Shown here: piece after piece, positions 24,565 through 33,297 of the stretch
Position numbering within the stretch: the stretch's first letter is position 1
Layout: each line of letters begins with the position of its first letter
NCBI GenBank assembly: GCA_964468205.1
Contig: CAYXVG010000038.1
Location: 1 to 64,000, forward strand
Direction: 5' to 3'
DNA length: 64,000 bases
DNA from: CAWELS01 sp964468205
GTDB lineage: Bacteria > Acidobacteriota > Terriglobia > Bryobacterales > Bryobacteraceae
The notes under the pieces: generated by a model
What the model was told of the DNA's origin: nothing
Database searches by the model: none
Seen by the model: only the letters and a program-made list of their open reading frames with translations
Made by a program: the position numbers and the translations under genes

Positions 24565-25875
24565 ATGAGAAGAATTGCAGTGGTGTTCGCGTTTCTCCTG
24601 ACGGTATCGTGCGGCGGCTCGGAGGACGCCGGCGCCACCTATGAGCGCCGGGTGCGGGCGGTGCGCGAGATTCCGGGATTCGTCGCGCTGTGGGATTTCG
24701 TGCAGCGAGAGGATGGGCCGGCGGGAAGCGGGCGGTTCGTGGCTCACACGGCGGAAGGGGAGACGCGGCCTTATGCGCTTGAGGCGCGGAACATCATTCG
24801 GGACTTCTGGGGCCAGGGCCGCGAGGCCACCTACGCCGATTTCCCGCTGGGCGGGCGGGGACCCTTCGGGCAGGCGGTCCGATTCCAGATCGAGACGGAG
24901 CCGGATTTTCTGCCGACGCTGCTGGTTCCGCGCGCCGAACTGCACGATTCGCGGCTGGACGTGAAGGGCGCAGGGTCTGTCTCGATGGTGGTGTGGGTAC
25001 TGCACGAGCAAGGCAACCACGTGATGGCGGGGATATGGCATGAGGGGACGGACATCACGCCGGAGAAAGACCAGGCGGCGCGGGTGGAGCAAGGCCGGCG
25101 CCAGTACGCTCTGTTCGCCGGGTTGGCGGGGAACCCGGGCGCCTCGGCGGTACACGTCTCCGAGAACGGCCGCTCCTCATTCACCGATAAGTACGCGCGG
25201 AACCTGGCCGTGACGCCGGAGAAGATCCCGCGCGTGGAGACGGGCGGGACGGTTGCCGGCCACGACGGCTCCTGGGCGGCGGCCGGGTTCGTGTTCGACA
25301 ACGACAATAACACCGCGACCGCGTATTTGAACGGCAAAGCGAGCGACTACTGGATCGAGGAGCCGGATAAGCACCCCTTCTTCCGATGGCCGGCGAAAGG
25401 ATGGCAACAGGCGCAGTTTGCGCGGATGCCCGGGTTGCAGGAGGGCGAGGAAGAGGACTATCCCGAGGACCAATACTACGCGCCTCCCGAGGATGATCCG
25501 ATCGAGGAGAGAGTGTTGGAAGAATCGGGCGGGGAGCGGGTGGTGCTGCGCACATACGAATTCACCAAGGTGCGCGAGACCTACGGCGCGGGCGCGAGCG
25601 GGGAGCAGGAACTGGTGCGGCGGGAGCTGGCCGCGCTGCGGGTGAATCCGTATTGGTTCGGGCACGATCTGTATGCGCCGGCGGCGCCCGAGGAGGGCGG
25701 CCCGTTCACCATCGGGCGGGTGATCAAGAGCAGCCGGGGCCAGGGCAATACGGCATTTTACGGGGGCGTGGCGGTGTTCGACCGGGCGCTCTCCGGGGAG
25801 GAGATGGCGGCGCTGGCGCGGGTGGCGGAGGAGGGGACGATCGCGGTGGGAGATATTGTGCGGGCGGGGGAGTAG
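24565..25875 (+). CDS. Large lipoprotein of unknown function, possibly lectin-like
   Basis: A 436-aa predicted lipoprotein with lipobox LTVSCGGS (Cys about residue 16). The body begins FVALWDFVQREDG and later has SVSMVVWVLHEQGNHVMAGIW, GTVAGHDGSWAAAGFVFDND with NNTATAYLNGK, and TAFYGGVAVFDRALSGEEM. These are the strand motifs of LamG/concanavalin-like domains, where an ALWDF start, a NGK turn and an FDRALS end are typical. An acidic insert (EGEEEDYPEDQYYAPPEDDP) interrupts the fold. It is divergent from sulfatase 2, and a role in binding glycans near that enzyme is only inference. A second ATG at 24556 is possible. Confidence 0.75.
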   Translation: MRRIAVVFAFLLTVSCGGSEDAGATYERRVRAVREIPGFVALWDFVQREDGPAGSGRFVAHTAEGETRPYALEARNIIRDFWGQGREATYADFPLGGRGPFGQAVRFQIETEPDFLPTLLVPRAELHDSRLDVKGAGSVSMVVWVLHEQGNHVMAGIWHEGTDITPEKDQAARVEQGRRQYALFAGLAGNPGASAVHVSENGRSSFTDKYARNLAVTPEKIPRVETGGTVAGHDGSWAAAGFVFDNDNNTATAYLNGKASDYWIEEPDKHPFFRWPAKGWQQAQFARMPGLQEGEEEDYPEDQYYAPPEDDPIEERVLEESGGERVVLRTYEFTKVRETYGAGASGEQELVRRELAALRVNPYWFGHDLYAPAAPEEGGPFTIGRVIKSSRGQGNTAFYGGVAVFDRALSGEEMAALARVAEEGTIAVGDIVRAGE

Positions 25876-26286
25876 GTCTTAACCACAGAAGGGCGCGGAG
25901 GGGAACAGAGGGAGGGACTTGGGGAAGGGGGATCCGGTGAACTGATGGGATCCCGGCGGGCGGTGCTCGGCGCTGGCCGGGGCCTGGGCGTGCTTTGGTA
26001 CGACTGTCACCGGATTGGTTGCTTCGAAGGCGATCAGCGGGATTGCTGGCGGCGGAGGAAGCGGATGGCCTCAGAAGTTGAGCGGCGAGCCGGATATGGG
26101 GGGCGGGCTACTGGTCCGCGGCATGCCGTGGCATGGAAAGCCCGCTGGGAGCTGAAAACGCGGCCAGTGCGATCAAGGTTTTTGATTCCCTGAGCATCGG
26201 GGTTGGAGAACTCGAAAGTGGGGAGCCGCCCATTTGGCGGAGATCCGGCGTGAAATTGGGAAAAGAGGTGACTGTCACCGAATTTG
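25876..26286. other. Non-coding stretch between the lipoprotein gene and tRNA-Val
   Basis: About 410 bp with no convincing gene. It starts with an accacagaagggcgcggagg-like purine-rich phrase of a kind often seen between genes in planctomycete and acidobacterial genomes. It contains a perfect 13-base inverted repeat near its end and a short open frame (25945-26193) with no coding-like composition. Confidence 0.55.
26267..26279. repeat. Perfect short inverted repeat
   Basis: GGTGAC-T-GTCACC sits 8 bases beyond the tRNA 3' end. The stem is too short to call a terminator with confidence. It may be an operator half or a dispersed repeat of this genome. Confidence 0.5.
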
Positions 26287-26363
26287 TGGTGGGCACGGGC
26301 AGACTCGAACTGCCGACCTCTCGCGTGTGAAGCGAGCGCTCTAACCAACTGAGCTACGCGCCC
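26287..26363 (-). tRNA. tRNA-Val (anticodon CAC)
   Basis: On the minus strand the acceptor GGGCGCG pairs with CGTGCCC (one G-U pair). The D-arm is GCTCAGTTGGTTAGAGC. The anticodon stem CTCGC/GCGAG encloses the loop TTCACAC, giving anticodon CAC (reads GUG). The T-arm is CGGCAGTTCGAGTCTGCCG-like and CCA is encoded at 26287-26289. It lies just downstream of the permease operon on the same strand. Confidence 0.95.
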
Positions 26364-26409
26364 TACGGTGATCTTTTATTTTAGCGAATGGCGGGGCGGG
26401 CTGCCAGGG

Positions 26410-27639
26410 CTATTCGTACCGCAGGGCGGTGACGGGGTCGAGGCCGGCGGCTTTCGAGGCGGGCCAGATTCCGAAGAATAGTCCGATGCCGACGGAGACG
26501 AAAACGCCGAGGCCCGCGGCCCAGAGAGGAACGCTGGTGGGAAGGGCCGGGAAGGCAACGTGAGCGGCGAAAGAGATGCCCCAGCCGAAGGCCATGCCGA
26601 GGAGGCCGCCGAGCCCCGTGAGCACGACGGCCTCGGTGAGGAACTGGGCTACAACATCGCCGCGGCGGGCGCCGACCGCTTTTCGGATGCCGATTTCGCG
26701 CGTCCGCTCGGTGACCGAAACGAGCATAATGTTCATGACGCCGATCCCGCCCACGAGCAGTCCGATGGAGCTCAACACCACCATGACGATGGCCGTCGTG
26801 GACATCACCTCGCGGAAATCCTCGACCATCTGCTCGGCGGTGGAAATGGAAAAGTTGTCGGGTTTGTTATGCGGGACGCGACGCTCCATGCGAAGCACGG
26901 CAGTCACTTCGTCGCGGGCTCTCGCCAGTTCGCCGTCCTTGGCAATGATGATCAGCATGTTCTCATCGGCGGCCGGGAACAGCTTCTTCATAGTGAAGTA
27001 AGGGAACAGGACGCGGAGGTCCTGTTGCCCGGGCATCGAAGCGGCCGGACGCGCGAGCACACCGACCACCTCGAAGAGCTGGCCGTCTACGTCCAGCCAT
27101 TTGCCGATGGGGTCGACGTTCGCAAAGAGAGCTTTGTAGACGTCCTCGCCGATCACCACGACCGGCCGCCGGCGCCGGCTCTCGGTGTCCGTGAAGAAGC
27201 GCCCCAGCAGCACCCCCTCGCCGCTTTCGGCGTACCCCTCTTCGGTGCCGGCCAATTCGATGTTGAAGATGTCGTTGCCCTTGTACTTCGCGCGGTGAAT
27301 ACCGCCCATGGGGAAGAGGTAAGGGCTGACGTGCTCGACCGACGGGCAGCGCTCGGCGATGGCCCGGGCGTTTTCGTAGGTGAGCGGCTTGCGCTGGCGC
27401 TCCTCGGCGGAGAGGTTAAAGCGCACTCCGATCTTGAACTTGAATACGATCAGGGTGTTCGTTCCGAAGCTGCGCAAAATGTCCGTGATGGCTCCGTCCA
27501 TGCCGGTGATGATGGAGCCGACGCCGATGATGGTGCTGGTGCCGATGATCACGCCAAGCACGGTGAGCAGGGAGCGAAGCTTGTGCTGCCAGATGGTGTC
27601 GAGCGCCATCTTTGCCGCGGATCCGTAGGAGAGGTTCAT
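26410..27639 (-). CDS. MacB-type ABC transporter permease (second of a pair)
   Basis: A 409-aa FtsX/MacB-like inner-membrane protein. TM1 lies near residues 20-45 (LRSLLTVLGVIIGTSTIIGV). A periplasmic MacB_PCD domain runs from about 50 to 280 (YKALFANVDPIGKWLDVDG is the typical extension). Three C-terminal helices follow at about 285-400, with the signature VSVTERTREIGIRKAVGARRGD. The end PASKAAGLDPVTALRYE is characteristic. It begins inside the stop of the upstream permease (ATGA overlap). No ATP-binding subunit gene is nearby, so the ATPase must come from elsewhere. Confidence 0.92.
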   Translation of the reverse strand: MNLSYGSAAKMALDTIWQHKLRSLLTVLGVIIGTSTIIGVGSIITGMDGAITDILRSFGTNTLIVFKFKIGVRFNLSAEERQRKPLTYENARAIAERCPSVEHVSPYLFPMGGIHRAKYKGNDIFNIELAGTEEGYAESGEGVLLGRFFTDTESRRRRPVVVIGEDVYKALFANVDPIGKWLDVDGQLFEVVGVLARPAASMPGQQDLRVLFPYFTMKKLFPAADENMLIIIAKDGELARARDEVTAVLRMERRVPHNKPDNFSISTAEQMVEDFREVMSTTAIVMVVLSSIGLLVGGIGVMNIMLVSVTERTREIGIRKAVGARRGDVVAQFLTEAVVLTGLGGLLGMAFGWGISFAAHVAFPALPTSVPLWAAGLGVFVSVGIGLFFGIWPASKAAGLDPVTALRYE

Positions 27640-28877
27640 CGCTCCACCCTCAGCGCTTCAATCGGGTCGAGCTTCGCCGCCCGCTGGGCCGGATATATGC
27701 CGAAGAAGAGTCCCACCGCCGCCGACAGGCCGACGCCGAGGAAGACAGCCGAGACCGGTACGGACATGGGCACCGGAGTGGCGGCGTCGCCAACTAAGGT
27801 GAGCGCTACAGAAAGCAGGACCCCGATGACGCCCCCCGCGGCAGCCAACACCGCGGACTCGACGAGAAACTGGTTGAGGATGTCTTGCCGGCGCGCGCCA
27901 ACCGACTTCCGGATGCCGATCTCATGGGTACGCTCGGTCACCACGGCGAGCATGATGTTCATGATCACTACGCCGCCAACCACCATGAACACGCTGACCA
28001 CGGCGACCGCGACCGCCGCGATGATGCCGGTGAGCTGGTCCCAGGCATCCACCAGGGCGTCGGAGGTAAGTATGGCGAAATTGTCGTCCTCGGCCGGCTT
28101 CATCTGGCGGTAGGCGCGCAGGAGCATCCGGACCTCGTCCTGGGCCTGGAACAGATGATTGCGGTCCACCGCGAGCGCGGCGATCGTCATTCCGGAACGC
28201 GCTCCGTACATTTTGAAATAGGTCTCGATGGGGATCCGGACAAAATTGTCCTTGGACTGCCCGAAAACCGAGCCGAGCGGCTTGGCAACGCCGATCACCT
28301 CGAAAGGCCGGCCCTGAATCCGGATGGTCTTTCCGATGGGGTCCGCGCCGGGAAAGAACTCGTCATTGAGGTCGTTCCCGATGAAGGCGACCCGCATGCG
28401 CTTCTGGTTTTCGCCATCGCTGAAGAAACGCCCGGCCGCGACCTGCACATTGGAAAGAATCCCGTGATTGGGCGTGCCTCCGACGATATCCACCTCTTCC
28501 AGTTGCTTTTCCTGGAAACTGACGGCGCGGCGCCGGTTGGCCTCGAGTCCGATTTCCCGGCAGAGGGTTATATTTTTTCTCAGAAACTGGTATTCATCAC
28601 GTTGAATTTGCGGATTCTTCTTCAGAAGCTCGAGATATTTTTTCGGATCGAAGTTGCCGAGGAATGCCATGCGGACCACCCGAAAGCCGTCCACGCCCAT
28701 GTCGGAGACGTTGCCGGCGATGTAGTTGTCCATGCCGTGGATCACGGCCATGACGGTGATCAGGGTGGTGGTAGAGAGGATAATCCCGAGCAGCGTCAGG
28801 AAACTGCGGAGCTTGTTGGACCGCAAGGAGGAGAGCGCAACCGCCACCGCCTCTAAAAGGGACGCCTTCGCCTGCAT
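27636..28877 (-). CDS. MacB-type ABC transporter permease (first of a pair)
   Basis: A 413-aa paralogue of the downstream permease with the same layout: TM1 at about residues 22-44, a periplasmic MacB_PCD domain with PIGKTIRIQGRPFEVIGVAK, and three C-terminal helices with VTERTHEIGIRKSVGARRQD. It ends PAQRAAKLDPIEALRVER. Both permeases probably form one heterodimer. It starts 3 bp after the hydrolase gene and overlaps the second permease gene by 4 bp. The two are separate genes, unlike the fused duplicated orphan permeases of Acidobacteria. Confidence 0.92.
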   Translation of the reverse strand: MQAKASLLEAVAVALSSLRSNKLRSFLTLLGIILSTTTLITVMAVIHGMDNYIAGNVSDMGVDGFRVVRMAFLGNFDPKKYLELLKKNPQIQRDEYQFLRKNITLCREIGLEANRRRAVSFQEKQLEEVDIVGGTPNHGILSNVQVAAGRFFSDGENQKRMRVAFIGNDLNDEFFPGADPIGKTIRIQGRPFEVIGVAKPLGSVFGQSKDNFVRIPIETYFKMYGARSGMTIAALAVDRNHLFQAQDEVRMLLRAYRQMKPAEDDNFAILTSDALVDAWDQLTGIIAAVAVAVVSVFMVVGGVVIMNIMLAVVTERTHEIGIRKSVGARRQDILNQFLVESAVLAAAGGVIGVLLSVALTLVGDAATPVPMSVPVSAVFLGVGLSAAVGLFFGIYPAQRAAKLDPIEALRVER

Positions 28878-28880
28878 CGT

Positions 28881-29873
28881 TTAGTCTACGGTTTTGCCAG
28901 CATTTTCTTGGCACTTTTTCCTAATCCAGGTTATCACCGTCTGATCCAGCCAGAACCGCGGCCGGCCGCGGGACAGAAAACCGAGGTGGCCGCCATAGGT
29001 GGTGGCCAGGAACTCGACGTGAGGGTTCGCGTGGAAGCCACCGTTTTTGAAAAGCTCGAACGGTATCAGCGGGTCGTCCTGCGCCTGGATGAGGAGCGCC
29101 GGAATACTGATATCCGGCAGAAACTGGAGACAAGACTGGGTGGAGTAGTAGTGTTCCGCGTTCCGAAAGCCGGCGAGCGGCGCGGTGACACGGTCGTCGA
29201 AATCGTAGAGGGTGCGCAGGCGGGGGAGTTCGCCGACCGGGTAGCGGCCGGGAAACACAGCTTCCTTGGCCCGAATCCGCCGTATCATGCTGTCCAGGAA
29301 TCGCCGTTCGTAGATCCGGTTCCTGGGCGCTCCTATCCGGCGTGCGCAGGCGGCGAGGTCGACCGGTGTGGAGGCGCTGCAGACTCCCGCGAGCCAGCGG
29401 GGGCCGTCCGTGCCCAATTCGCCGGCCAGCTTCAGCACAATGTTGCCGCCGAGCGAGAAGCCCATGAGGAAAACGGGGCCGCAGCCGAGGGCGGCCAGGC
29501 TCCGAACATAGGCGAGCAGGTCGTCCGTGAGACCGCCGTGATAGAGATCAGGGATTTCGAGTTCCGTGCCTCCGCAGTTGCGGAGGTTGAAGCGGTGGAC
29601 ATCGAAGCCGGCGGCGAGCGCGGCCGCGGCCATGCTCCTCATGTAGTTGTTCGCGGAAGAGCCCTCAAGACCATGGACGAGGATGAGGTTGCCGCGGGGC
29701 TCCTGTGCAGGCAGTTCCTCGGCGCGCTGCACGTCGACGATAATCGGGATGTCCGGCGCGGATTGAAACCGGAGCCGGTTGACCGGATAGCGGCGTCCGG
29801 CCGGGCGCGGCCAGAGGGCCGCGGCGATGGTGAGCAGGTCCGGATTCCTTACGAGAGGAAGATAAGGGTGCAA
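28881..29873 (-). CDS. YheT-type alpha/beta hydrolase (UPF0017)
   Basis: A 330-aa hydrolase of the YheT/ABHD1-3 group. Landmarks are LVHGLEGSSANNYMRSMA (oxyanion region), FNLRNCGGTE, the nucleophile elbow VFLMGFSLGGNIVLK, the acid strand LIQAQDDPLIPFE and the catalytic His in TTYGGHLGFLSRG. Members act on esters or lipids; the substrate here is unknown. The only in-frame start near the 5' end is a TTG at 29873, 10 bp after the stop of the ANTAR gene. It reads on into the permease genes, so all four are probably one operon. Confidence 0.9.
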   Translation of the reverse strand: MHPYLPLVRNPDLLTIAAALWPRPAGRRYPVNRLRFQSAPDIPIIVDVQRAEELPAQEPRGNLILVHGLEGSSANNYMRSMAAAALAAGFDVHRFNLRNCGGTELEIPDLYHGGLTDDLLAYVRSLAALGCGPVFLMGFSLGGNIVLKLAGELGTDGPRWLAGVCSASTPVDLAACARRIGAPRNRIYERRFLDSMIRRIRAKEAVFPGRYPVGELPRLRTLYDFDDRVTAPLAGFRNAEHYYSTQSCLQFLPDISIPALLIQAQDDPLIPFELFKNGGFHANPHVEFLATTYGGHLGFLSRGRPRFWLDQTVITWIRKKCQENAGKTVD

Positions 29874-29882
29874 TACACCATT

Positions 29883-30668
29883 CTAGGAGCCCGGCAGGGG
29901 AGACCGGGCTACGCCGGGAACCGGCGCCGGGATTTCTTCCCGGGCCGCCTTGGCGCGGGAGATGTCGCCGGCGAGGATAATGGCCTCGGCGAGATCGCGC
30001 ATGGGACGGCGCATACGGCGGCTTTCGTTGCGCAGGCGCAGGTAGGCTTCTTCCTCGGTGAGGCCCTGCTCGCGCTGGAGGATTCCTTTCGCGCGCTCCA
30101 CGAGCTTGCGCGTCTCGAGCTGGCGTCTCATTTCCTCGGCTTCCTCGAGAAGCCGCTCGTTCTCCTCGGCGAGCTTCGTGATGGAGATGGCTCCGCCCAT
30201 CTGCTCGCCGATGAAGGTGAGGAGCGCGACCTCATCGGGACTGTGCTCGTGCCGCTCCCGGTGGTGAACATTGATGACGCCGATGAGTTCGCCGGCATTC
30301 ACCAGCGGTACCGAAAGGAAAGCCTCGTAGGTATCTTCAACCAAGTCGCTGAATGTTTTGAACCGCGCGTCATTGGACGCGTTGGCCGGCAGGGCGACCA
30401 CGGACCGGTGCTCCGCCACCCAGCCCGTAACGCCTTCGCCGATCTTTATGCTCAGCCGGCCCATTTCGGCGACGTGCGGCACCTGCGAGGCGTGCAGCAC
30501 CACTTCGCCGCTCTGCTGATCGAGGAGATAGACCAGGCAGGCATCACAGCCAGTGACCTGCACGGTGAGACCGATGACCTCGCCGAGCATTTCGTCCAGC
30601 ATGCGCTCGGAGGCGACGATGCTGCTGATCCGGTGCAGTAAGTCAACTTGGGATATTGGATTTTCCAA
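29883..30668 (-). CDS. GAF-ANTAR RNA-binding regulator
   Basis: A 261-aa cytoplasmic sensor-regulator. The GAF domain spans about residues 10-170 (ISSIVASERMLDEMLGEVIG, SIKIGEGVTGWVAEH, SVPLVNAGELIGVINVHH). A short helix leads to a C-terminal ANTAR domain (about 190-245: RKLVERAKGILQREQGLTEEEAYLRLRNESR). ANTAR proteins bind paired hairpins in nascent RNA and prevent termination. TTG at 30668 lies 7 bases after AGGAG and is preferred over the GTG at 30698. It heads the hydrolase-permease operon, so control of that operon is plausible, although I found no convincing twin hairpin in the leader. Confidence 0.9.
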   Translation of the reverse strand: MENPISQVDLLHRISSIVASERMLDEMLGEVIGLTVQVTGCDACLVYLLDQQSGEVVLHASQVPHVAEMGRLSIKIGEGVTGWVAEHRSVVALPANASNDARFKTFSDLVEDTYEAFLSVPLVNAGELIGVINVHHRERHEHSPDEVALLTFIGEQMGGAISITKLAEENERLLEEAEEMRRQLETRKLVERAKGILQREQGLTEEEAYLRLRNESRRMRRPMRDLAEAIILAGDISRAKAAREEIPAPVPGVARSPLPGS

Positions 30669-30757
30669 CTGAGCGCTCCTACGTAGAGGCGTTAGCACTG
30701 CGCACCTACAAGTTCAGGGTAAAATGCCGGACATAAGAGGTCCAATTCAAAATCCTT

Positions 30758-32530
30758 ATGAGGGGTATTGTTACAGGGCGGGCGGCAGCTTTCGCGCTCC
30801 TACTGTTGAGTTCGGGGTGGCCGGCCTCCGGCAGCGGCTGGCAGCGCCTAACTTCCTCCTCGTTCGAGCTTTACACTGACACCGGCGAGGACACGGGGAG
30901 GCGGGCGCTAGAGAGGTTCGAGCAGATCCATGCGGCGTTCCGGGGAATGGGGATCAGCGGAGTGGAGCCGGCCCTGCCGTTGCGAATTTACCTTTTCGGC
31001 TCGGCCGCGGAATTCGGGCAATACCAGCCGACGAGCGCCACCAAGGGCTTCTACCACAGCGCCGCGGAAGAGGATTTCATCGTGATGTCCGGCTCGGCGG
31101 CCGAGGTCTGGCGGGTAGCCTATCACGAGTACGTTCACGCCGTTCTGAACCATACGCCGGTCCCACTGCCGAAGTGGCTGGAGGAAGGAACAGCCGAGTT
31201 CTACTCGACACTGACAGTCGACGGCGACGAGATTGTCCTCGGCCGGCCGATCGAGAGCCACGTCCAGACCCTGCGGACGGAGACCTGGCTGAGCGGGGAG
31301 GAACTGGCGGCGGTTGATCGGGAATCTCCCATCTATAGCGAAGACCGGCGGGTGGGCATCTTCTACGCGCAAAGCTGGGCGCTGGCGCACATGCTGCAGA
31401 TGTCACCGCGATACAGCCCTCGTAACGAGCGGTACGCGGAACTCTTAGCGGAGGCGATGCCGGATGGCGAGGCGTTCCGCCAGGCCTATGGGAGGGAAAT
31501 GGAAGAGGCGGTCCGCGAGTTGCGGGGCTATGTATCGCGCAACCATTGGCCGACGAGGCGGCGGCCGTGGCGGGCGCCGGAGGAGGTTGCGATTCAGGTT
31601 GAGCCGCTAGAGGATGACGAGGCGGCGCTTGTCCGGCTCCGCCTGCAACTGGCGCTTGGGTTGTGGGACGTCTCGGAGCGGGAACTGGCCCGGCTGGCAC
31701 GGACGGAGGGCTCCTCGCCGGTGGTGGAGACGGCGCGGGCGCTGATCGCCATGAGCCGGGATGATTTCGCGGCGGCGCGCGGGCACTTCGAGACGGCGAT
31801 CGAGATGGGAAGCGAGGATGCGTCCACCTACTTCGAGTACGCCATGTTGCTCAAGGAGACGCGCGAAGCCGCGGATAAAGTGCAGGAGTTGATCGAGAAG
31901 ACGGTCGCTTTGAATCCCCGTTTCGCGGAAGCCCAGTTTCTGTTGGGGGCGGCCGCCACGCGCGAGGGCCGCTACCCGGACGCCATTGCTCATCTGCGGG
32001 AGGCGGTGAAAATACTGCCCCGGCAGTCGTACTTCTGGCATGCGCTCGCCACTGCCTACCACCAGTCCGGCAAGACGGTGGAAGCGCGGCGGGCGGCACG
32101 GCACGCTCTCAGCACCGCCCGGCCGGGGCATGAAACGGAGATGGCGCGGGCGGCTCTGCGGATGGTGGAGGAACCGCTCTCCGGCGCACCGCGGCCCGAG
32201 CAGCCGGAGGTGATCACGCCGGAGTCGTGGCAGAACCGGGCCGGAGACAGCCGTGTGGCCGGAGAACTGAGGGAAATCGAGTGCACGGAAGGGAAGGCGA
32301 TTCTGCACGTGCGGTCCGGCGGGGAAACTTGGCGGCTGCGGGTGGAGGATCCGTCCGCGGTGGTGCTGCGGGGTCTGGGCGCAATTTCTTTCGAGTTCGC
32401 CTGCGGGGCGGCGCGATCGGTTCCGGTTGTGGTGGAGTATATTGCTGACGGGAGCGCCGGCGCCAAGACCGCCGGCGAAGTCACCGCGATCGAGTTTCCG
32501 GAGCAATCCCGGGAAAGGACAAAAGAATGA
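30758..32530 (+). CDS. Secreted gluzincin-like peptidase with TPR repeats
   Basis: A 590-aa exported protein. After a signal peptide (about residues 1-25) comes a peptidase-MA-like domain (about 30-260) with zinc motif YHEYVHAVL and the downstream Glu in LPKWLEEGTAEFYS. From about residue 290 come helical TPR-like repeats (ALVRLRLQLALGLWDVSERE; AEAQFLLGAAATREGRYPDA; YFWHALATAYHQSGKTVEAR). The last 90 residues are a small beta domain. It is the first gene of a four-gene operon joined by 4-bp overlaps. Its link to the sugar-acid and glycosyltransferase genes that follow is unclear. TAAAAT at 30719 may be the -10. Confidence 0.85.
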   Translation: MRGIVTGRAAAFALLLLSSGWPASGSGWQRLTSSSFELYTDTGEDTGRRALERFEQIHAAFRGMGISGVEPALPLRIYLFGSAAEFGQYQPTSATKGFYHSAAEEDFIVMSGSAAEVWRVAYHEYVHAVLNHTPVPLPKWLEEGTAEFYSTLTVDGDEIVLGRPIESHVQTLRTETWLSGEELAAVDRESPIYSEDRRVGIFYAQSWALAHMLQMSPRYSPRNERYAELLAEAMPDGEAFRQAYGREMEEAVRELRGYVSRNHWPTRRRPWRAPEEVAIQVEPLEDDEAALVRLRLQLALGLWDVSERELARLARTEGSSPVVETARALIAMSRDDFAAARGHFETAIEMGSEDASTYFEYAMLLKETREAADKVQELIEKTVALNPRFAEAQFLLGAAATREGRYPDAIAHLREAVKILPRQSYFWHALATAYHQSGKTVEARRAARHALSTARPGHETEMARAALRMVEEPLSGAPRPEQPEVITPESWQNRAGDSRVAGELREIECTEGKAILHVRSGGETWRLRVEDPSAVVLRGLGAISFEFACGAARSVPVVVEYIADGSAGAKTAGEVTAIEFPEQSRERTKE

Positions 32531-33297
32531 AGAACCACTTCCGCGGCGCGCTGCTCAACAGAGAGCTAACCCTGGGCGCCTGGATGCAGATTGGACACCC
32601 GGCGCCGGCCGAGCTATTCGGACGGTTGGGTTTTGACTGGATCTGCGTCGACCTCGAGCACGGGGCCATTGAGTTGGAGACAATGACGGGGATCTTTCGC
32701 ACCGCCGCGGCGTTTGACAGCGTTCCCGTGGCGCGGCTTCCGCTGAACGATCCCATCTGGATCAAACGGACGCTCGACGCGGGCGCGGGCGGGCTGATCA
32801 TTCCCATGGTGAACAGCGCCGAAGAGGCTCGAAAGGCTGTGCGCGAGGCCAAGTACCCGCCGCTCGGGCAGAGGGGTTACGGTTTCAGCCGGGCGAATCT
32901 GCACGGGCTGGATTTCGCCGAAGCCATCCAGTCGGCCAACGAGGAGACCGCTCTGGTGGTGCAGATCGAGCACAAGGACGGGATTGGCGCGCTCGAGGAA
33001 ATTCTCGAAGTGCCCGGGGTGGACGGAGCGTTTATCGGCCCCATGGACCTGAGCGGTTCCTACGGCAAGACAGGGCAGATGGACGACCCCGAGGTGGTGG
33101 CGGCGCTCGAGCGATTCCGCGAGGTCTGCGGTAAGAAGGGCATGGCAGCGGGCATGCACGTCGTGAACACAGGCGCGGCCAATGTGCAGGCGGCGCTGCG
33201 GGACGGTTACTCAATGATCGCGTTGGGCGTCGACTTGGTCTTTCTGGCCGGGGCGGCCCGCGAAGCGATCGCGCTGGCCAGGGGACAGGAGCAATGA
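32527..33297 (+). CDS. HpcH/HpaI-type aldolase
   Basis: A 256-aa class II pyruvate aldolase related to 4-hydroxy-2-oxoheptanedioate and 2-dehydro-3-deoxyglucarate aldolases. Markers are LTLGAWMQIGHPAPAELFGR, FDWICVDLEHGAI (catalytic region), the metal ligand Glu in VVQIEHKDG, and DGAFIGPMDLSGSYGKTGQ with the Asp ligand. The ATG overlaps the stop of the TPR peptidase gene (ATGA). The next gene, a 2-hydroxyacid dehydrogenase, overlaps its end in the same way, so both probably act on one 2-keto or 2-hydroxy acid route. Confidence 0.92.
   Translation: MKNHFRGALLNRELTLGAWMQIGHPAPAELFGRLGFDWICVDLEHGAIELETMTGIFRTAAAFDSVPVARLPLNDPIWIKRTLDAGAGGLIIPMVNSAEEARKAVREAKYPPLGQRGYGFSRANLHGLDFAEAIQSANEETALVVQIEHKDGIGALEEILEVPGVDGAFIGPMDLSGSYGKTGQMDDPEVVAALERFREVCGKKGMAAGMHVVNTGAANVQAALRDGYSMIALGVDLVFLAGAAREAIALARGQEQ

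Noticed and set aside
25945..26193. 82-codon frame between the lipoprotein gene and tRNA-Val
   Set aside because: No ribosome site, Arg/Gly/Trp-rich composition and no family match; treated as non-coding.
26560..28113. Long plus-strand open frame of 517 codons opposite the MacB permease genes
   Set aside because: It is a GC-driven antisense shadow; the minus-strand permeases have clear family motifs, and this translation has no recognisable domain.
28908..30641. 577-codon plus-strand frame opposite the YheT hydrolase and GAF-ANTAR genes
   Set aside because: It spans two well-supported minus-strand genes and crosses their boundary, which a real gene would not follow.
30669..30757. ANTAR target twin hairpin in the leader of the GAF-ANTAR operon
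   Set aside because: Only an imperfect CTACGTAG palindrome is present; no pair of hexaloop stems could be drawn.
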